A stretch of DNA of 64,000 bases from Meloidogyne chitwoodi (lineage: Eukaryota; Nematoda; Chromadorea; Rhabditida; Meloidogynidae), in NCBI GenBank assembly GCA_015183035.1, contig JACZZP010000015.1, positions 1,488,001 through 1,552,000 of the forward strand. The letters run 5' to 3'. The translations under genes were made by a program, and so were the position numbers. Positions 47,603-59,889 of the stretch are shown here, piece after piece. Below the pieces are notes generated by a model. It was given only the letters and a program-made list of their open reading frames with translations. It had not been told where the DNA came from and made no database searches. The stretch's first letter is position 1; each line of letters opens with the position of its first letter.

Positions 47603-48607
47603 TTATTCTTCTTCTTCCTCTTCTTCTTCCAATTTTATAGTTTCAGGAACATCAACTCCTCCAATAATTCTAGAATCTTCAAGAGCCATTTGTGTTCCAA
47701 CAACAGTATCTGCATCACTAAAACGATCAAATTGTGTTTGAATAACAGTAAGTGGATGATCTCTTCTTTTGCTATTTCTAAAGGATTAGTTTGTACTTCA
47801 TTATCATCATTTCTTTTATTAAAATTAGTTGACATTGGAGAACCAGAATTTGTTTGTTGAGTAGAATTAATTGGTAATATTTCTTTTGGATTTTCTTCTT
47901 CCTTTCCTCTGAATACAAAGAATGCATTTATGAAAAAAACTCTTCGACCGAAGTATTCTTTCCATCCAATTAAGTAGAAAGCTATTGTATTGAAACATTT
48001 ATCTCCCTTGCATTTTACTTTATCATTGCAGTCAATTTGCTTGCCTTCTTTAGGTCCATCCTTAATTTTATTGAATTCATCATCTTTGAGGCTGTAAGTA
48101 AACGCTGCTAACCTTAAATAACAAAAATTTATTAAATAAAGGAAACCATTCACCTACATATTGTCTATATTCTTTATAGCTCCTCCAAGTCCCCCTTGAC
48201 CAGACTGCTTCACATTAATGCAAGACAAATTGCCACGGATTCCAAATTCCAAGGGGATTTGACTTTCTTTCTTTGTAACAAAATCAACAGAACAGCCATA
48301 TCTCATTGTATTTGAATCCTTCTCATACCAAAGTATTCTGTTTAAAAAAGATTAATATATTTTAAATTATTTATTAATTTTTAACTTACATATTTTTGTC
48401 CTTGTCCATTGTAACATTGCATGAGTTATCCAATTCAATGTATCTTCCAATGTCCATCTCATTTTTAGCAATCATTGTATTGTTATTTAATTTTATAATA
48501 TTCTCGCCATCCAATACATGTTTGCCATGTCCAACAAAGTCACAATTAACGCTTCCAAAGACAAACAGAATTGCCACGAATTGTAAAAATGAAGCAATTG
48601 AGACCAT
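47603..48607 (-). pseudogene. Shortened, frame-shifted paralogue of the 41.4-43.1 kb membrane protein
   Basis: Shares signal peptide (MVSIASFLQFVAILFVFGS), HGKHVLDGENIIKLNNN, WYEKDSNTMRYGCSVDFVTK and the Cys exon DCNDKVKCKGDKC with the gene at 41444. After GWKEYFGR it jumps to VFFINAFFVFRGKEEENPKE, so the third ectodomain block, the stalk and most of the transmembrane helix are missing. About 47770-47790 the open frame ceases to be homologous. The frame that reads HPLTVIQTQFDRFSDADTVV, then IIGGVDVPETIK and a poly-Glu tail ending at 47603, matches the paralogue's end. It needs a one-base frame change or a missed tiny intron. The longer frame instead stops at 47635. Annotated as probable pseudogene or a neofunctionalised short form. 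Confidence 0.6.
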
Positions 48608-48643
48608 TCTGAAAGGGAGACTGAGCAACGGCAACAATGACAC

Positions 48644-49383
48644 AAATGAGAGAAGTTTTGGATTTCTTTGTGCTAATTTATCGCTTTTATAGTATTTAAT
48701 TTAGGTAGTTTTAAAATAATAGTTCAGAATAAGATGCCTGGGCATTATTTCCTATTTCTCTCACTTTTTGAAATAATCTTTAGAGATGTGAAAATTTTAT
48801 TTTAATATTTATTATGTTCGGTGTTTCGAACAATGTGTGGATGGTAGATGAAATAGAACCATTGGAAAGTGCCAAAACAATAGCACAACCTAATGGCCAC
48901 CATCCAACTCTGATAGTTCATTTTATCCACTCATTATTTTAATAGTAAATTTAGAGGATATACTTTAGCTATAGGCCGTTCATAAATTATTTACGCATTT
49001 AATTTCCTATAGCTATTACCTTTAATATTATTGTTGTTTATGTCAACCCTTTCGCACAAACTTGGATCTTATCGTTGAAATTTACTCTAATGTGTGGAAG
49101 ATATTTTGGTCATTACGTAATTTTCTTGAAACGGTGCTAAGATAAATTATTTAACTTACCGTTCATTTTAGAGAAGTATGCACATTGTTGCAAAATACTT
49201 AAAAATTAAAAAAGGTGATAAATTAAATACAGAAAATTTATCTAAATATCTACTAATAAATATATTATAAAATATATATTTTTAAAGAATAAAAGTACAG
49301 AATTAGGGAAAGTAAAGGAGAAAAAATTACAAAATTTTAGAATTTCAAATATTATTTATATTCTTTTATTATCTTTCTTTTAC
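48644..49383. other. Intergenic between paralogue and GH30 copy A
   Basis: 48810-49000 is less AT-rich and shows short open frames only. No gene supported. Confidence 0.45.
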
Positions 49384-51004
49384 TCATTCAGAAACAAAAG
49401 TAATAATACTTTGTCCAGGAAGTGAATATGAAAAGTTTCCACCAATTAAATTGATATTAATTTGTTTTTGAAGATTTCTTCCTTGTGAAGTAATATATGG
49501 AGTTAATGAAGTTTTAGTAATACTTCCATTAATTGAAAATTGTTGAGTTATTGGAACAGCCATATTTACTACTACAATTACTATCTAAATATTTTAATTA
49601 ATTAATTAATTAAATTAAAATTACTTTATTTTGTTCTCCTATATATGCACTAACAAGAACATTATTATTATCTGATATTGAATCAACGTGAATATATCCT
49701 CTTTTAATAAATTTAGAGAAATGAGCCATAACATAAGCTTTAGAATTTAATTCTCCATTATTATCAATTAACATCATATTTGGTGAATTATCATTAAACC
49801 ACCAATGTACATAAGCATTAAATTTGGCAATATGAATACAATTATGTATACTTTTTGCTAATTCAATTACACTTTTCCAATCTTTTCCAGAAGTATAAAA
49901 TTCTGTCATCCAAACATGTTTTCCCATATTTATAGCTTTTGTTTGATTAACTATAACAATATTATAAATATGTCCAGCTAAAATATCAACTCTAGCAGCT
50001 GCTTCAGGGTCATTCTAAATATTAATAAATTATTTAATTAAATTTAAAAAAAAATAAGAAATTTTAATTATTTTTACTTTAATATCCTATTTTTCAATTT
50101 TATTTATATCGTAAAATGTCCTAAACTTAAAAGGTACCGAACCCACAATCTCTCTTCCTTCACTTTCACATAATTTTGTATTAAACCACTTAACTACATT
50201 AATTCTAGTTTAATTCTTTTATCTTTCATTTTAACTAACAATAAGACAAATTTTATATATTAGCTCATAAATAAACTAACCATAATTGCATCACTCATTG
50301 CTAATGAAAATCCAGTCGCTTCAGGAGCCATAACTTTAACTCCAGTAATTCTTTTTGCTGAAGTTTTTAAAAAATTGACCATTTGTTGAGGCGTCCAATC
50401 TGTAGATTCACAATCAGGTTCATTTTGTATAGAAATAGCATAAAGTGGGGCTCCATTATCTTTCATATATTTAACATAACTTTGTAAATAATCTGCATAA
50501 TCATTATATTTATTTGGGGGAACCATTCCGTTTTTAGATAATTTCATATCTACCAATCCATTCTTAGGTTTCCAAGGAGAGGCAAATACAATTGCATTAT
50601 ATTTTAATGCCTTTTTAGCGTTTGATAATTCATCACTCCATCTATTATTTTGGTCAATACGAACACGTAAAATTGAAAGGCCAGCTTTATTAAAACTAAA
50701 AAAAATTATAAATTTTTAAATATTATTATTTTTAGAAGAGTCTCCTATAAATTATAATTAGAAATGAAAATTTGTTAATTTTCTAAATGTATTAAAATAC
50801 ATTTTTAAATAAAATATAAATAAATTCTTACAGATTATCCATTATTTTATCAGAAACTAATCCTTGCCAAGCACTAGAAGCACCAAATCCATCAATTACT
50901 TGATATTTTATATTTAAATTTATTTTTGTTTCTCCATGGGTACGGTCAAATTGAGTAAAGAAAAGAATTAAAGAAAATACTATTAAAATAATATTATTAG
51001 TCAT
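49384..51004 (-). CDS. GH30 endoxylanase-like secreted enzyme, copy A
   Basis: Signal peptide (NNIILIVFSLILFFTQF), then YQVIDGFGASSAWQG, the GH30 N-terminal signature. The general acid is in LYAISIQNEPDCESTDWTP (NEP) and the nucleophile in GKHVWMTEFYTSG (TEF). YVHWWFNDNS follows, and a beta-rich C-terminal side domain ends LPGQSIITFVSE. Exons are at about 50830-51004, 50281-50695, about 49930-50015, 49624-49930 and 49384-49575. GH30 enzymes of this type cut glucuronoxylan in plant walls. Root-knot nematode xylanases of the family are secreted by gland cells and are considered bacterial in origin. Both catalytic Glu and the signal peptide are present. It is the inverted partner of copy B. Confidence 0.9.
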
Positions 51005-53200
51005 TTTTATTAGAATTTTATTTATTTATTACCTTAATAAAAATTATTTTATTTTTTTTAATTTTCATTTAATTAAAATAATATTGGCTTTTTAGTTAAC
51101 ATTTTTCCACTTAAATTCTTCTAAGGAATTTAAATTAATAAAAAAAATTATTTAAAAATTTAAGAATATTTATTGAATTGAAAAGTAAAATTAAAGCTAA
51201 TTTATTGAAATGTTTTTTAAATAATTTTAATTTTTCAGTTCATTTATATTTATATTAATATTTTATTTAAAAAAGTTCTTTTAGCAGTTAAATAAACTTA
51301 AAAATATTTAAATTTATTTGATAAATTAAAGAATTATTTTACCTAATAAGTCTACTTAAATTTTTATTGATTTTCTCAAATTTTTAAACTAAATTCTATA
51401 AAAAAGGCTAAATAAATATTAATTAACAATTTTATTTAAATTGCTAACATTTCATTTTTTAATTTTTTTTTCTTTTTGATTTTTTATTTTAAAAATCACA
51501 AGTTAAATTTAATATCCGATTACCTAAAAAATTAAAATTCAAAAAAAAAGTCAAATGTTTATTCAAATGTTGTTTCAATATTAAACTTTTTTTCTCTTTT
51601 AATTTTTAAAATAATTTACAAAATAAATAAATTGACAATAAATTAAAATAAGATAATTAAAAATTAGAAATCTTTAAACTGAACAATAAAAATAAAAAAA
51701 CTTTTAGTTAAATTCAATTTTAAGGGAAGTGCTCTTATTAGTTTGTTTATTTTTGTCTAAAATCATCATAATTTGTTTATCTTACCATAATTTAATAAAA
51801 GCATTAAATAAAGTTTTAGAATAACTTATATCTTTAGCCAAGGTTCGGATCGACAAAAATCAAAGTAAAATTACAAAAAAGTTTATTTATAATCAGTGAT
51901 GGGAAAGTTCCAGTTCCTCAGTTCCGGAACTGGAACTGCGGAATTGGTTGATGCCTGGAACCGGTTTGGAACCGGTTCCGGAACTGCAAAATTCAAAAAC
52001 CAGTTCCGGAACTGGAACCGGTTCCAGTGGAAATTTTGGAACTTTAGCATCAGTTTATAAGTACATAGGGTACAAAATTTTCCAAATGGAAGTACGCTCC
52101 ATATTTTATTTTAAAAATATTATTTTTGCTCAAATTTATATTTTTCCCAGGTTAACGGTTTACAGGATTTTTAGAGACACTTATATCCAGTTAAGAGTTG
52201 GATTTCGGGATGGGTAATTTAAAAAATTTCAGGTCATTTACAGCGCCGCAGGCGAAAATTTTTTAAATTATTGCATAGAAGAGAAAATTGGAACTATTTA
52301 CATTTAGCCAGTAAATTTTTATCAATTTTGCAAAAATTTTAATTTTTTATTCAAAATATCGATTTAGAATAGATTTAATTCACTTTCAATTTTGTAAATA
52401 CTCGGGTCGATTTTGAAGTATTGTACTTTCATTTTAAGTACGAATCCGAACCTGTCTTTATGTAGCTAATTTAATTATATTGTTCCAATAATTTCTTTCA
52501 GCAGTAAAAGATGATAAAAGAATATAATATTTGAAATAAAATTTGAACTTCTAATTTATTTTCCTTATTTCTTTACTTTTATTTTTACAAAAGATATTAT
52601 TTTATAATTTTAGTAGATATTTAAAAAATTAAAATTATATTTTTTTAATAAACATTTTTTGAATAAGAACATCCTTCATTTGAGAACTTTCAGGATCAAT
52701 CCTATCCAATCTTCTTCTATGTTCTTGTGACGAGTTCTACTGGTTTACTAAATAAAATTGATCATTGAAAAACAATAAGGGGTTACTCGCACATTTTTTT
52801 AATAAAAATATTTTTTTCGACTCTGATTGTTTCATAATTTTTAAAAGCAAAATATTTTAATTGTTTCCTATAATATAATTTAATAAAACTTTTATCTAAT
52901 TTTTAAAAAGATAATTTAATTAAAAGTGCTAATTTAAAAAAAAATTAAATTTTATTTAATTAGTAATATTTATTCAAATGTGTCTCTGCCCTTTTAGAAT
53001 TAAAAACTGAACAAAGTTTTTAATCAACAAAAAATTTTAAATTTTTATTTCTCAAAATTAAGTTGTGTATTTAATTGTTCCTCCCAACCTTTTATAATAA
53101 AAAGTATTTAAATAACATTGGAATATATAAAAATTCAACATTTTTTATAATAATTTTTATTTAATTTTTTTTAAAGTTTCTAACCAATTTAATATAAATA
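51005..53200. other. Divergent 2.2-kb spacer between GH30 copies
   Basis: Very AT-rich apart from the GGAACCGG-type repeat at 51900-52050 and a moderately GC-rich stretch to 52260. The two promoters do not resemble one another by eye. No gene. Confidence 0.55.
51900..52050. repeat. GGAACTGG/GGAACCGGTTCC palindromic repeat
   Basis: About ten spaced copies of GGAACTG, GGAACCGG or their complements (for example GTTCCGGAACTGGAAC) in 150 bp, including several perfect palindromes. Unlike the AT-rich context; probably repeat-element debris. Confidence 0.75.
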
Positions 53201-54703
53201 ATGACATTTTTAATAGTATTTTCTTTAATTCTTTTCTTTACTCAATATGACCGTACCCATGGAGAAACAAAAATTAATTTAAATAAAAAATATCAAGTAA
53301 TTGATGGATTTGGTGCTTCTAGTGCTTGGCAAGGATTAGTTTCTGATAAAATAATGGATAATCTGTAAGAATTTATTTATTTTAAGATAATAAGACTTTG
53401 TAAATAATATTGTATAAGTTAAGGTTAAAATACTCAATAATTTATTGTATATTTTTTTCAATTAATAAATGGCATTATTTTTAACTGACTATAATTTTAT
53501 TCTTTTAGTTTTAATAAAGCTGGTCTTTCAATCCTTCGTATTCGAATTGATGAACACAGACAATGGAAAGATGAAGTATCAAATGCCAAAAAAGCATTAA
53601 AATATAATGCTCTAGTTTTTGCTACTCCTTGGACAGCCGAAGCAAATTTAAAAGTCTGTTGGAATGATAAATCTTGTCCTTTAAATCCTAACAAATATAA
53701 TGATTATGCAGATTATTTACAAAGTTTTGTTACTTATATGAAACAAAATGGAGCTCCTCTTTATGCTATTTCTATGATTAATGAACCTGACCTTAAAACT
53801 GATGATTATAATACAATGAATTTTACTCCACAAGATTTAGTTAAATTTTTAAAAACTTCAGCAAAAAGAATTTCTGGAACAAAAATTATGGCTTCAGAAT
53901 CATATGGATGGTCATCAGAAATGAATGATGCAATTTTAGTAAGTAAAACTGAGAAGAATCGTGGAGTTAAAATAAGGGAGTATTAATGCAACATTCTCTC
54001 ACTCATTTATCTTTTGCCCTTTCATTTCGACATATCTGTGATTTAATAAAAAAAATTTAAATTTTTATAGAATGACAAAGATGCATTTGCCAGAGTTGAT
54101 ATTATTGCTAGACATGCTTATGGTTTTCCTATGATTCCACAAACAAGAGTACATCAAATGGGAAAACATGTTTGGATGACAGAATTTTATACTTCTGGAA
54201 AAGATTGGAAAAGTGTAATTGAATTAGCAAAAAGTATACATAATTGTATTCATATTGCCAAATTTAATGCTTATGTACATTGGTGGTTTAATGATAATTC
54301 AACAAATATGATGTTAATTGATAATAATGGAGAATTAAATGCTAAAGCTTATGTTATGGCTCAGTTCTCTAAATTTATTAAAAGAGGATATATTCACGTT
54401 GATTCAATATCAGATAATAACAATGTTCTTGTTAGTGCATATATAGGAGGACAAAATAAAGTAATTTTAATTTAATTAATTATAATTAATTAAAATATTT
54501 AGATAGTAATTGTAGTAGTAAATATGGCTGTTCCAATAACTCAACAATTTTCAATTAATGGAAGTATTACTAAAACTTCATTAACTCCATATATTACTTC
54601 ACAAGGAACAAATCTTCAAAAACAAATTAATATCAATTTAATTGGTGGAAAATTTTCATATTCACTTCCAGGAGAAAGTATTATTACTTTTGTTTCTGAA
54701 TGA
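53201..54703 (+). CDS. GH30 endoxylanase-like secreted enzyme, copy B
   Basis: Signal peptide (MTFLIVFSLILFFTQYD), GH30 start YQVIDGFGASSAWQG, acid in LYAISMINEPDLKTDDYN, RISGTKIMASESYGW, nucleophile in GKHVWMTEFYTSG, and the same C-terminal domain ending TFVSE. Exons are about 53201-53364, 53508-53939, 54071-54459 and 54504-54703. First and last exons are nearly identical to copy A. The middle exon diverges strongly, for example WTAEANLKVCWNDKSCP here against a different segment in A, and it has extra residues around the acid loop. Active-site residues are intact. Donor after 53939 splices to NDKDAFARVDIIARHAYG. Confidence 0.9.
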
Positions 54704-55037
54704 GTAAAAGAAAGATAATAAAAGAATATTGTAAAATTTGTTGTTGTTTTATTAAATTATATTGTATTTTTTACTTTATTATATGTATAATTATGAATAA
54801 ATTAGTTGAATAATTTGTTATATTTAATTAATTTTTTTTAATAAAAAATCTGACGATATCCTAAATTTGCGCCTCAACAGTTATTTTAAGTAGAGGACTC
54901 TCCTTGTTTTGAATAAATAAAATTTTTTCTAAACAAACTAATAAAAATTTTCTTTTAAATAATTTTGAAAAATACATTTTAATAAATATTTAAAAATATT
55001 ATAATATTTTGAAAAAAATTAAAATGATTTATTTAAA
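54704..55037. other. Convergent spacer between GH30 copy B and fcp-1
   Basis: 3' flank of copy B; its first 30 bp match the 3' flank of copy A. No gene. Confidence 0.5.
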
Positions 55038-58000
55038 CTATTTATTATCATTTAATTGTTGTTCAATATCAGCTACAATGTCATCATAATCATCATTTAA
55101 CTAAAAAATTTATGATTGAAAGAAAATATTTGAAGCTAATTCTTTTAGCTTTATTTAAATACATATAACAAATCAAATTAAAATAATAAAAAATTAGAAA
55201 ACTTTTCACTAAAAAATAAAAAAGATATTTTTTGGGGAAATGTTTTAGGTTATAAATTTAATAAAATTCAAAAAAAATCTTACATCATTTGTATCAGAAT
55301 CTCCTCCAAATTGTTTAGATATATTTTCACTATCAGATTCTTCTTTATCGCTTAAATGCTCATTTTCATAATCAAAATAACTTTTATCGTCTTCTTCTTC
55401 TTCAATATCATTTTGTGAATTAACAGTAATATCATTATAATCAACACATTTTATTGAATTTTCTTCTTCATTTAAGTTTGGAAGAGTATCAAGTTTAATA
55501 ATGTCATTATCGGAAACAAATTCTTTTTCTTCCTCTCTGTAAATTAAAAAATTTTGATATAATTAATATATACAAAATTATCAAAGGAAATTTTTTAATT
55601 TTCAAATGAAAATATTTAATTAATTTTCAACACAAAATTTATAGAAAAAATTATTTAATTTATACTTTTCTGTAGTAAATGATGTATTAGAAGGGTAAAA
55701 AGAAGATGTAGAGGCACCACCATTAATATCATCATCTTCTTCATAAAGAGCACAATCAACCTAAAAAAATAAATTAATTCATTTTTTAATTACTAACCTA
55801 AAATTATTTTTTATATTAAAAATAACCTTTAAAAAATTATAAAAAAAAATAATTTAAATTAAAACAAACCTCATTTTCCATATCTTGTAATGCCTTTTTA
55901 TCAAGAGTATCCATTTGTGAAAAATGATCCATCTCTGTACTTGAACATAGTGAACGAGACTTTTTTGAATGAATAAAACCTCCAAAATCTTTTAAAAATT
56001 AATTTTAATTATTTTTATTTAATTAATTTTTCTAACCATTTATTGAACAATCATCTTCACAAAATAAAAAATCTCTTTTATCAAGTTTTTGCCAACGTTC
56101 ATAACAAGCTTCTAACCAACGAATACTGACTATAGGAATTTTTAAACGTTTTGCTTGATGAATTTTGCTAAAAATAAATAAAATAAGTAATTAACTCTAA
56201 TTTTAATTAAAATTAATTAAATTTTTTATTTAAAATTTAATTATAATTTGTTAAAATAAATATAATTTTTCTTAAATTTTTTAAAAATTAATTGAAACTC
56301 AAATAAATCTTTTAAAAGTTAAAATATAATAAAAAACCAACTAACTCAGTTCCAGCCTTAGCCGCTACTAAAACAGTTGTTTCTCCTTTAATAATTTTTT
56401 CTCCAACTTTAGCTCCAAATTGAGTACAAAGTTGATATATTTCACAAGCATTTATATCAATACCAAGAGGTACAATTCCAGAAAAGACAATTCTTTCATC
56501 TTTCAAAACGTGGGAACGAAGCCAGGAAACAATATGCTTAACATTTGGAACTTTTCCTTCACGATCATAATGTTCATAAAAAATTGAATGAACCTTAAAT
56601 TTAATTAATAAAATAAAAAGAATATTCTTTAAAAAACAATATAAATTTTAAATTATTCAGTTTGTAAAAATATTTAAAAAATTCACAAACCTCTTTCAAT
56701 ATACGTTCAATATGTACCAAAGCATTGTCATTATCTGATAACGGAGTAATTGGTTTACTCAATTCATCTGTTAAATCAAATTTTTGATTTAATTTTTCTA
56801 ATCGTTCTTCAACAAATTTATTTTTTTTAATTTCAGCATCCTTTGATTGTTCAGATTTTGAATTATCTAAAAAATATTAAATTAATAAACCAAGAAAACA
56901 CCATCTTAATTTTATTTGAAACTTTCAATTCGAAATGAAAAGTAATAAAAATTGGATAAAAAAATCAATTTTTAAATTTTTTAGAAAGCCCTAACCATTA
57001 TTATATCAATAATTATTAATAAATTAAATTAAAAAACAACCTTTTTGAGGAAGAGTTGCTTCTTTCTTTTCATTAATTTCCGCTGTATTTCCTTCAGTTT
57101 CCTTCTTTTTCTCACCAAGATTCTTTTTAAATAAGTTATTATTCTCTAAATTATCTTCTTTATTTTCTTTTTCCAATGGATAATTAATATCTCCAACATC
57201 CAAAAAGAAACGATAAGGCTTTAACTGAAAGATAATATTTTATATAAAAAATAAAACAAAAAAACTCTAATTAATGCATCAGAATGCATCCAAACATCTG
57301 GTCTATCATCCAGCATTAAAACTAGTTGCTCACTACATGGGAACAAAGCTTTTAAATTTCCAGTTTTGTGAATGCTAAAAAAAGATAATAATTAGAATTT
57401 TAGTAAAAGTATTCTTTCTTTTAGAAAAATTAATTTCTAAAAATGCGTAAAAACGTATCAAAATTGTCATTTTATTTTTCAGATAATTTTAAAATTTGCA
57501 AAACATAATGAGAATAATTAATTCCTTACCTACTCAATAATTCATCTCTTGACAAAACTCTATAATCAAAATAAATCTTATTTGGATCAAGAAGTTCAGC
57601 AATTTTATGGGCATACATACGTTGACCTAAAGAAAAATTTATAATTTAAATTTATAATTTAATTGAAGTTTTAGACAAAAATAAAAATATTTTAGAGTAG
57701 AAAATTGCAATATCAGTAAAAAAATAAATTAACAAACCAAACGTAACAATATGTAATTCATATAATTTATTAAGATGTTCCAAAAAATGGTTAGTATATG
57801 GCCTAACTTTTGTAAAAAATTTACTTCCAAAAAGTTGATAACCAAACATATTCTATAAAAAAATATTTTAATTAAAAATAATAAATAAACTGTTGCAGCA
57901 GCTTCACAAGGTTTTAAAGGTCTATTAGAAGTGTGAATAAGTGTTTGATCAAGATCTAGCAAAAGAATAAGTTTTCGTTGACGAAGAATATTTTCATGAT

Positions 58001-58674
58001 CACGTGCACCAAGTTGACTAGCAATCTAAACAATTTTTTTAATTTTATATAATGCAAATTATGTCTATAAAATTTGGAAAATATGTATTCAATAAGAAAA
58101 TATGAAAAATGAAAAAAAATAATTTAAAAAAATATTAAAGCCGAGAATTCTAAACAATTTTAAAATATTCTTTGATAGAAATTAAAGTATTAAATTTAAA
58201 GAAAAAATAAACCTCGCTAGAAACAACAAGCTCTGGAACGTGATGTATCATAGAAACATTTGCATCAACAGGTTCCGTCCTTTCTCCAGAGAAGCCTCCT
58301 TTACTAGAATTAATAAATAAAATCACTATGAAATTTGTAAAAAAAACTAATTATTGAAAATTAAGATTTTCTGTAAAAAAATGAGAAAAAGTGTCAGAAA
58401 ATATACAAATTTAACAAACCAACATTCTTAAATCCTTCCCACAATTTCCACACATATCCTTAATGATAATTTCATGAGTACAATTTTCCTCTTTCTCAAT
58501 AGTTTCGGCATTATTTTTTAAATGTTCATCTGTAGAATCATCTGTAGTTATTCGATGACAATCTGTGCGTTTTGTAAAGAAAAATCGTTTTTTTGTAGTT
58601 GATTGTTGTTTTTTGTCTAGATCATTATTCACTTCACTTTTAATTAATTTACTTGGATTCACTTTATCTGACAT
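55038..58674 (-). CDS. fcp-1: RNA polymerase II CTD phosphatase FCP1
   Basis: FCP1 dephosphorylates Ser2 of the Pol II C-terminal domain to recycle the polymerase. The N-terminal exon (58411-58674) carries a Cys pair (MCGNCGKDLRM) and a Lys/Thr-rich segment. Next is the HAD-type FCPH domain with the catalytic DxDxT as LLLDLDQTLIHTSNRPLKPC, then KVRPYTNHFLEHLNKLYELH, YFDYRVLSRDELLS and LMLDDRPDVW. A Lys/Glu-rich linker follows. The BRCT domain has ERIVFSGIVPLGIDIN, GAKVGEKIIKGETTVLVAAK and IPIVSIRWLEACYERWQKLD. The tail is acidic (IEEEEDDKSYFDYENEHLSD), as in other FCP1 proteins that bind TFIIF. About a dozen exons, in frame; stop TAG at 55038-55040. Confidence 0.92.
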
Positions 58675-59508
58675 CTATAAATAATTTAATTAAATACATA
58701 ATAGAGGTCGAAAATAAATAGATAACTCAAGGTAGATTTTCTGGGAAATTAGGGAAAGCTAGAATACGACAGCTGGAAAATTTTTTAAATTTCGCGAGAG
58801 ACCATTTAGACGCAGGATAAATCGCAAGCAAGCCACTCAGACGAAAGACAATTCATCGCAAGAATCCACAAAGACGATTTTAAAACGGTATTTAATGTTT
58901 TTACTAAGTTATGGTCAAAAAAGAGAAATTTTGTATTTTTAAAAGGTAAATTAGATGCCGTAGCAACATTTTAATTTTTATTTAAACATATTTATTTATC
59001 AATATTTCCATTATGTATAAATTCTTTTGTACAAATATTTTGTTTTTTTATTAGAAAAATGTTTTTTTTTAATTTAAAAATGGGGAAGAGAATTATATTG
59101 AGCTCATCAGTGCAACAAAAAATCAAGCAGAATTTAACAGGATTTTTTGCAAAATTCTGTTTTATTTTTAGGTAATTAATATTCTGCTAGGCTTTTAAGT
59201 TATTATTTAATTTTTTCACTATTAAATTTTTAAATATACTAAATATATTTTATTAATTATTTAATTAATTTTTAAAAATTACATAGAAAGTGTTAATAAA
59301 AATAAAAGAAGAAAAATTAAAATCTAAAAATTAATTTAAAGTCGAGTAGCACGAGACCGAGAGTCTCGCCCATTTTCCAATCTCGGTCTCGGTTTTTCCC
59401 AAAAGTCTCGGTCTCGTGCTACTCTAATTTAAAGCAATAATTAGGTTATAAAGTTTTAAGGATAGAAAGAAAATAAAAAGAACCTCTAAATTATTTAATA
59501 GAATTTTA
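58675..59508. other. Intergenic with a short hairpin element
   Basis: 58770-58910 is less AT-rich but non-coding. The hairpin at 59344-59424 is listed separately. Confidence 0.5.
59344..59424. repeat. Hairpin element with 19-bp perfect arms
   Basis: GAGTAGCACGAGACCGAGA (59344-59362) is exactly reverse-complemented at 59406-59424, and the 43-base interior repeats TCTCGGTCTCGG. Likely a mini-MITE or a transcribed stem-loop. Confidence 0.8.
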
Positions 59509-59889
59509 TTAAAATTTACAAATTCCTTTTGCATTTGGATCAGCAGGAAATTCGCAATGACCAAGGCAACATTGTCCTAAATCACATTCAGCTTTAAGTG
59601 GTTTACATGTATGGCATTGTCCATTTTGACAACTATAACCAAAACAACATCCATCTGTGTCAGTTCTACATTTTGCACCCAAAGTAGAACATTTAGCACG
59701 ACATTGATATCTTGGAAGTTTGCTGTTTGGGTCAACTGTACGCGTGCAATGAAGCTTATCACAACATTGGTTGCTACCATTGTCACAACCAATGTCATTA
59801 TTTCCTTGGCATGCACTATATAATTGAAATAATAAAGCAAAAGAGACTAATTGTAAGATAAAGAAAATTTTGTTGTTGTAAGAATACAT
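59509..59889 (-). CDS. Cys-rich secreted protein, three-module (knottin-like)
   Basis: 126 aa from the ATG at 59889, which I prefer over the longer in-frame start at 60066 because it opens a proper signal peptide (FFILQLVSFALLFQLYSA). The mature part has three modules with adjacent Cys: GSNQCCDKLHC, TDGCCFGYSCQNGQC and LGQCCLGHCEF. About 18 Cys are spaced as in the 33381 gene, but the sequence is far less Asn-rich and better conserved, so it looks like the functional member. An upstream region of 1.4 kb matches the upstream region of 33381 in inverted orientation. Small disulphide-rich secreted proteins are frequent effectors or protease inhibitors in plant parasites; the role here is unproven. 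Confidence 0.72.
   Translation of the reverse strand: MYSYNNKIFFILQLVSFALLFQLYSACQGNNDIGCDNGSNQCCDKLHCTRTVDPNSKLPRYQCRAKCSTLGAKCRTDTDGCCFGYSCQNGQCHTCKPLKAECDLGQCCLGHCEFPADPNAKGICKF

Noticed and set aside
51948..52217. 89-aa plus-strand ORF with SSGTGTGSSG
   Set aside because: Translation of the GGAACCGG palindromic repeat; no start context or splice signals.
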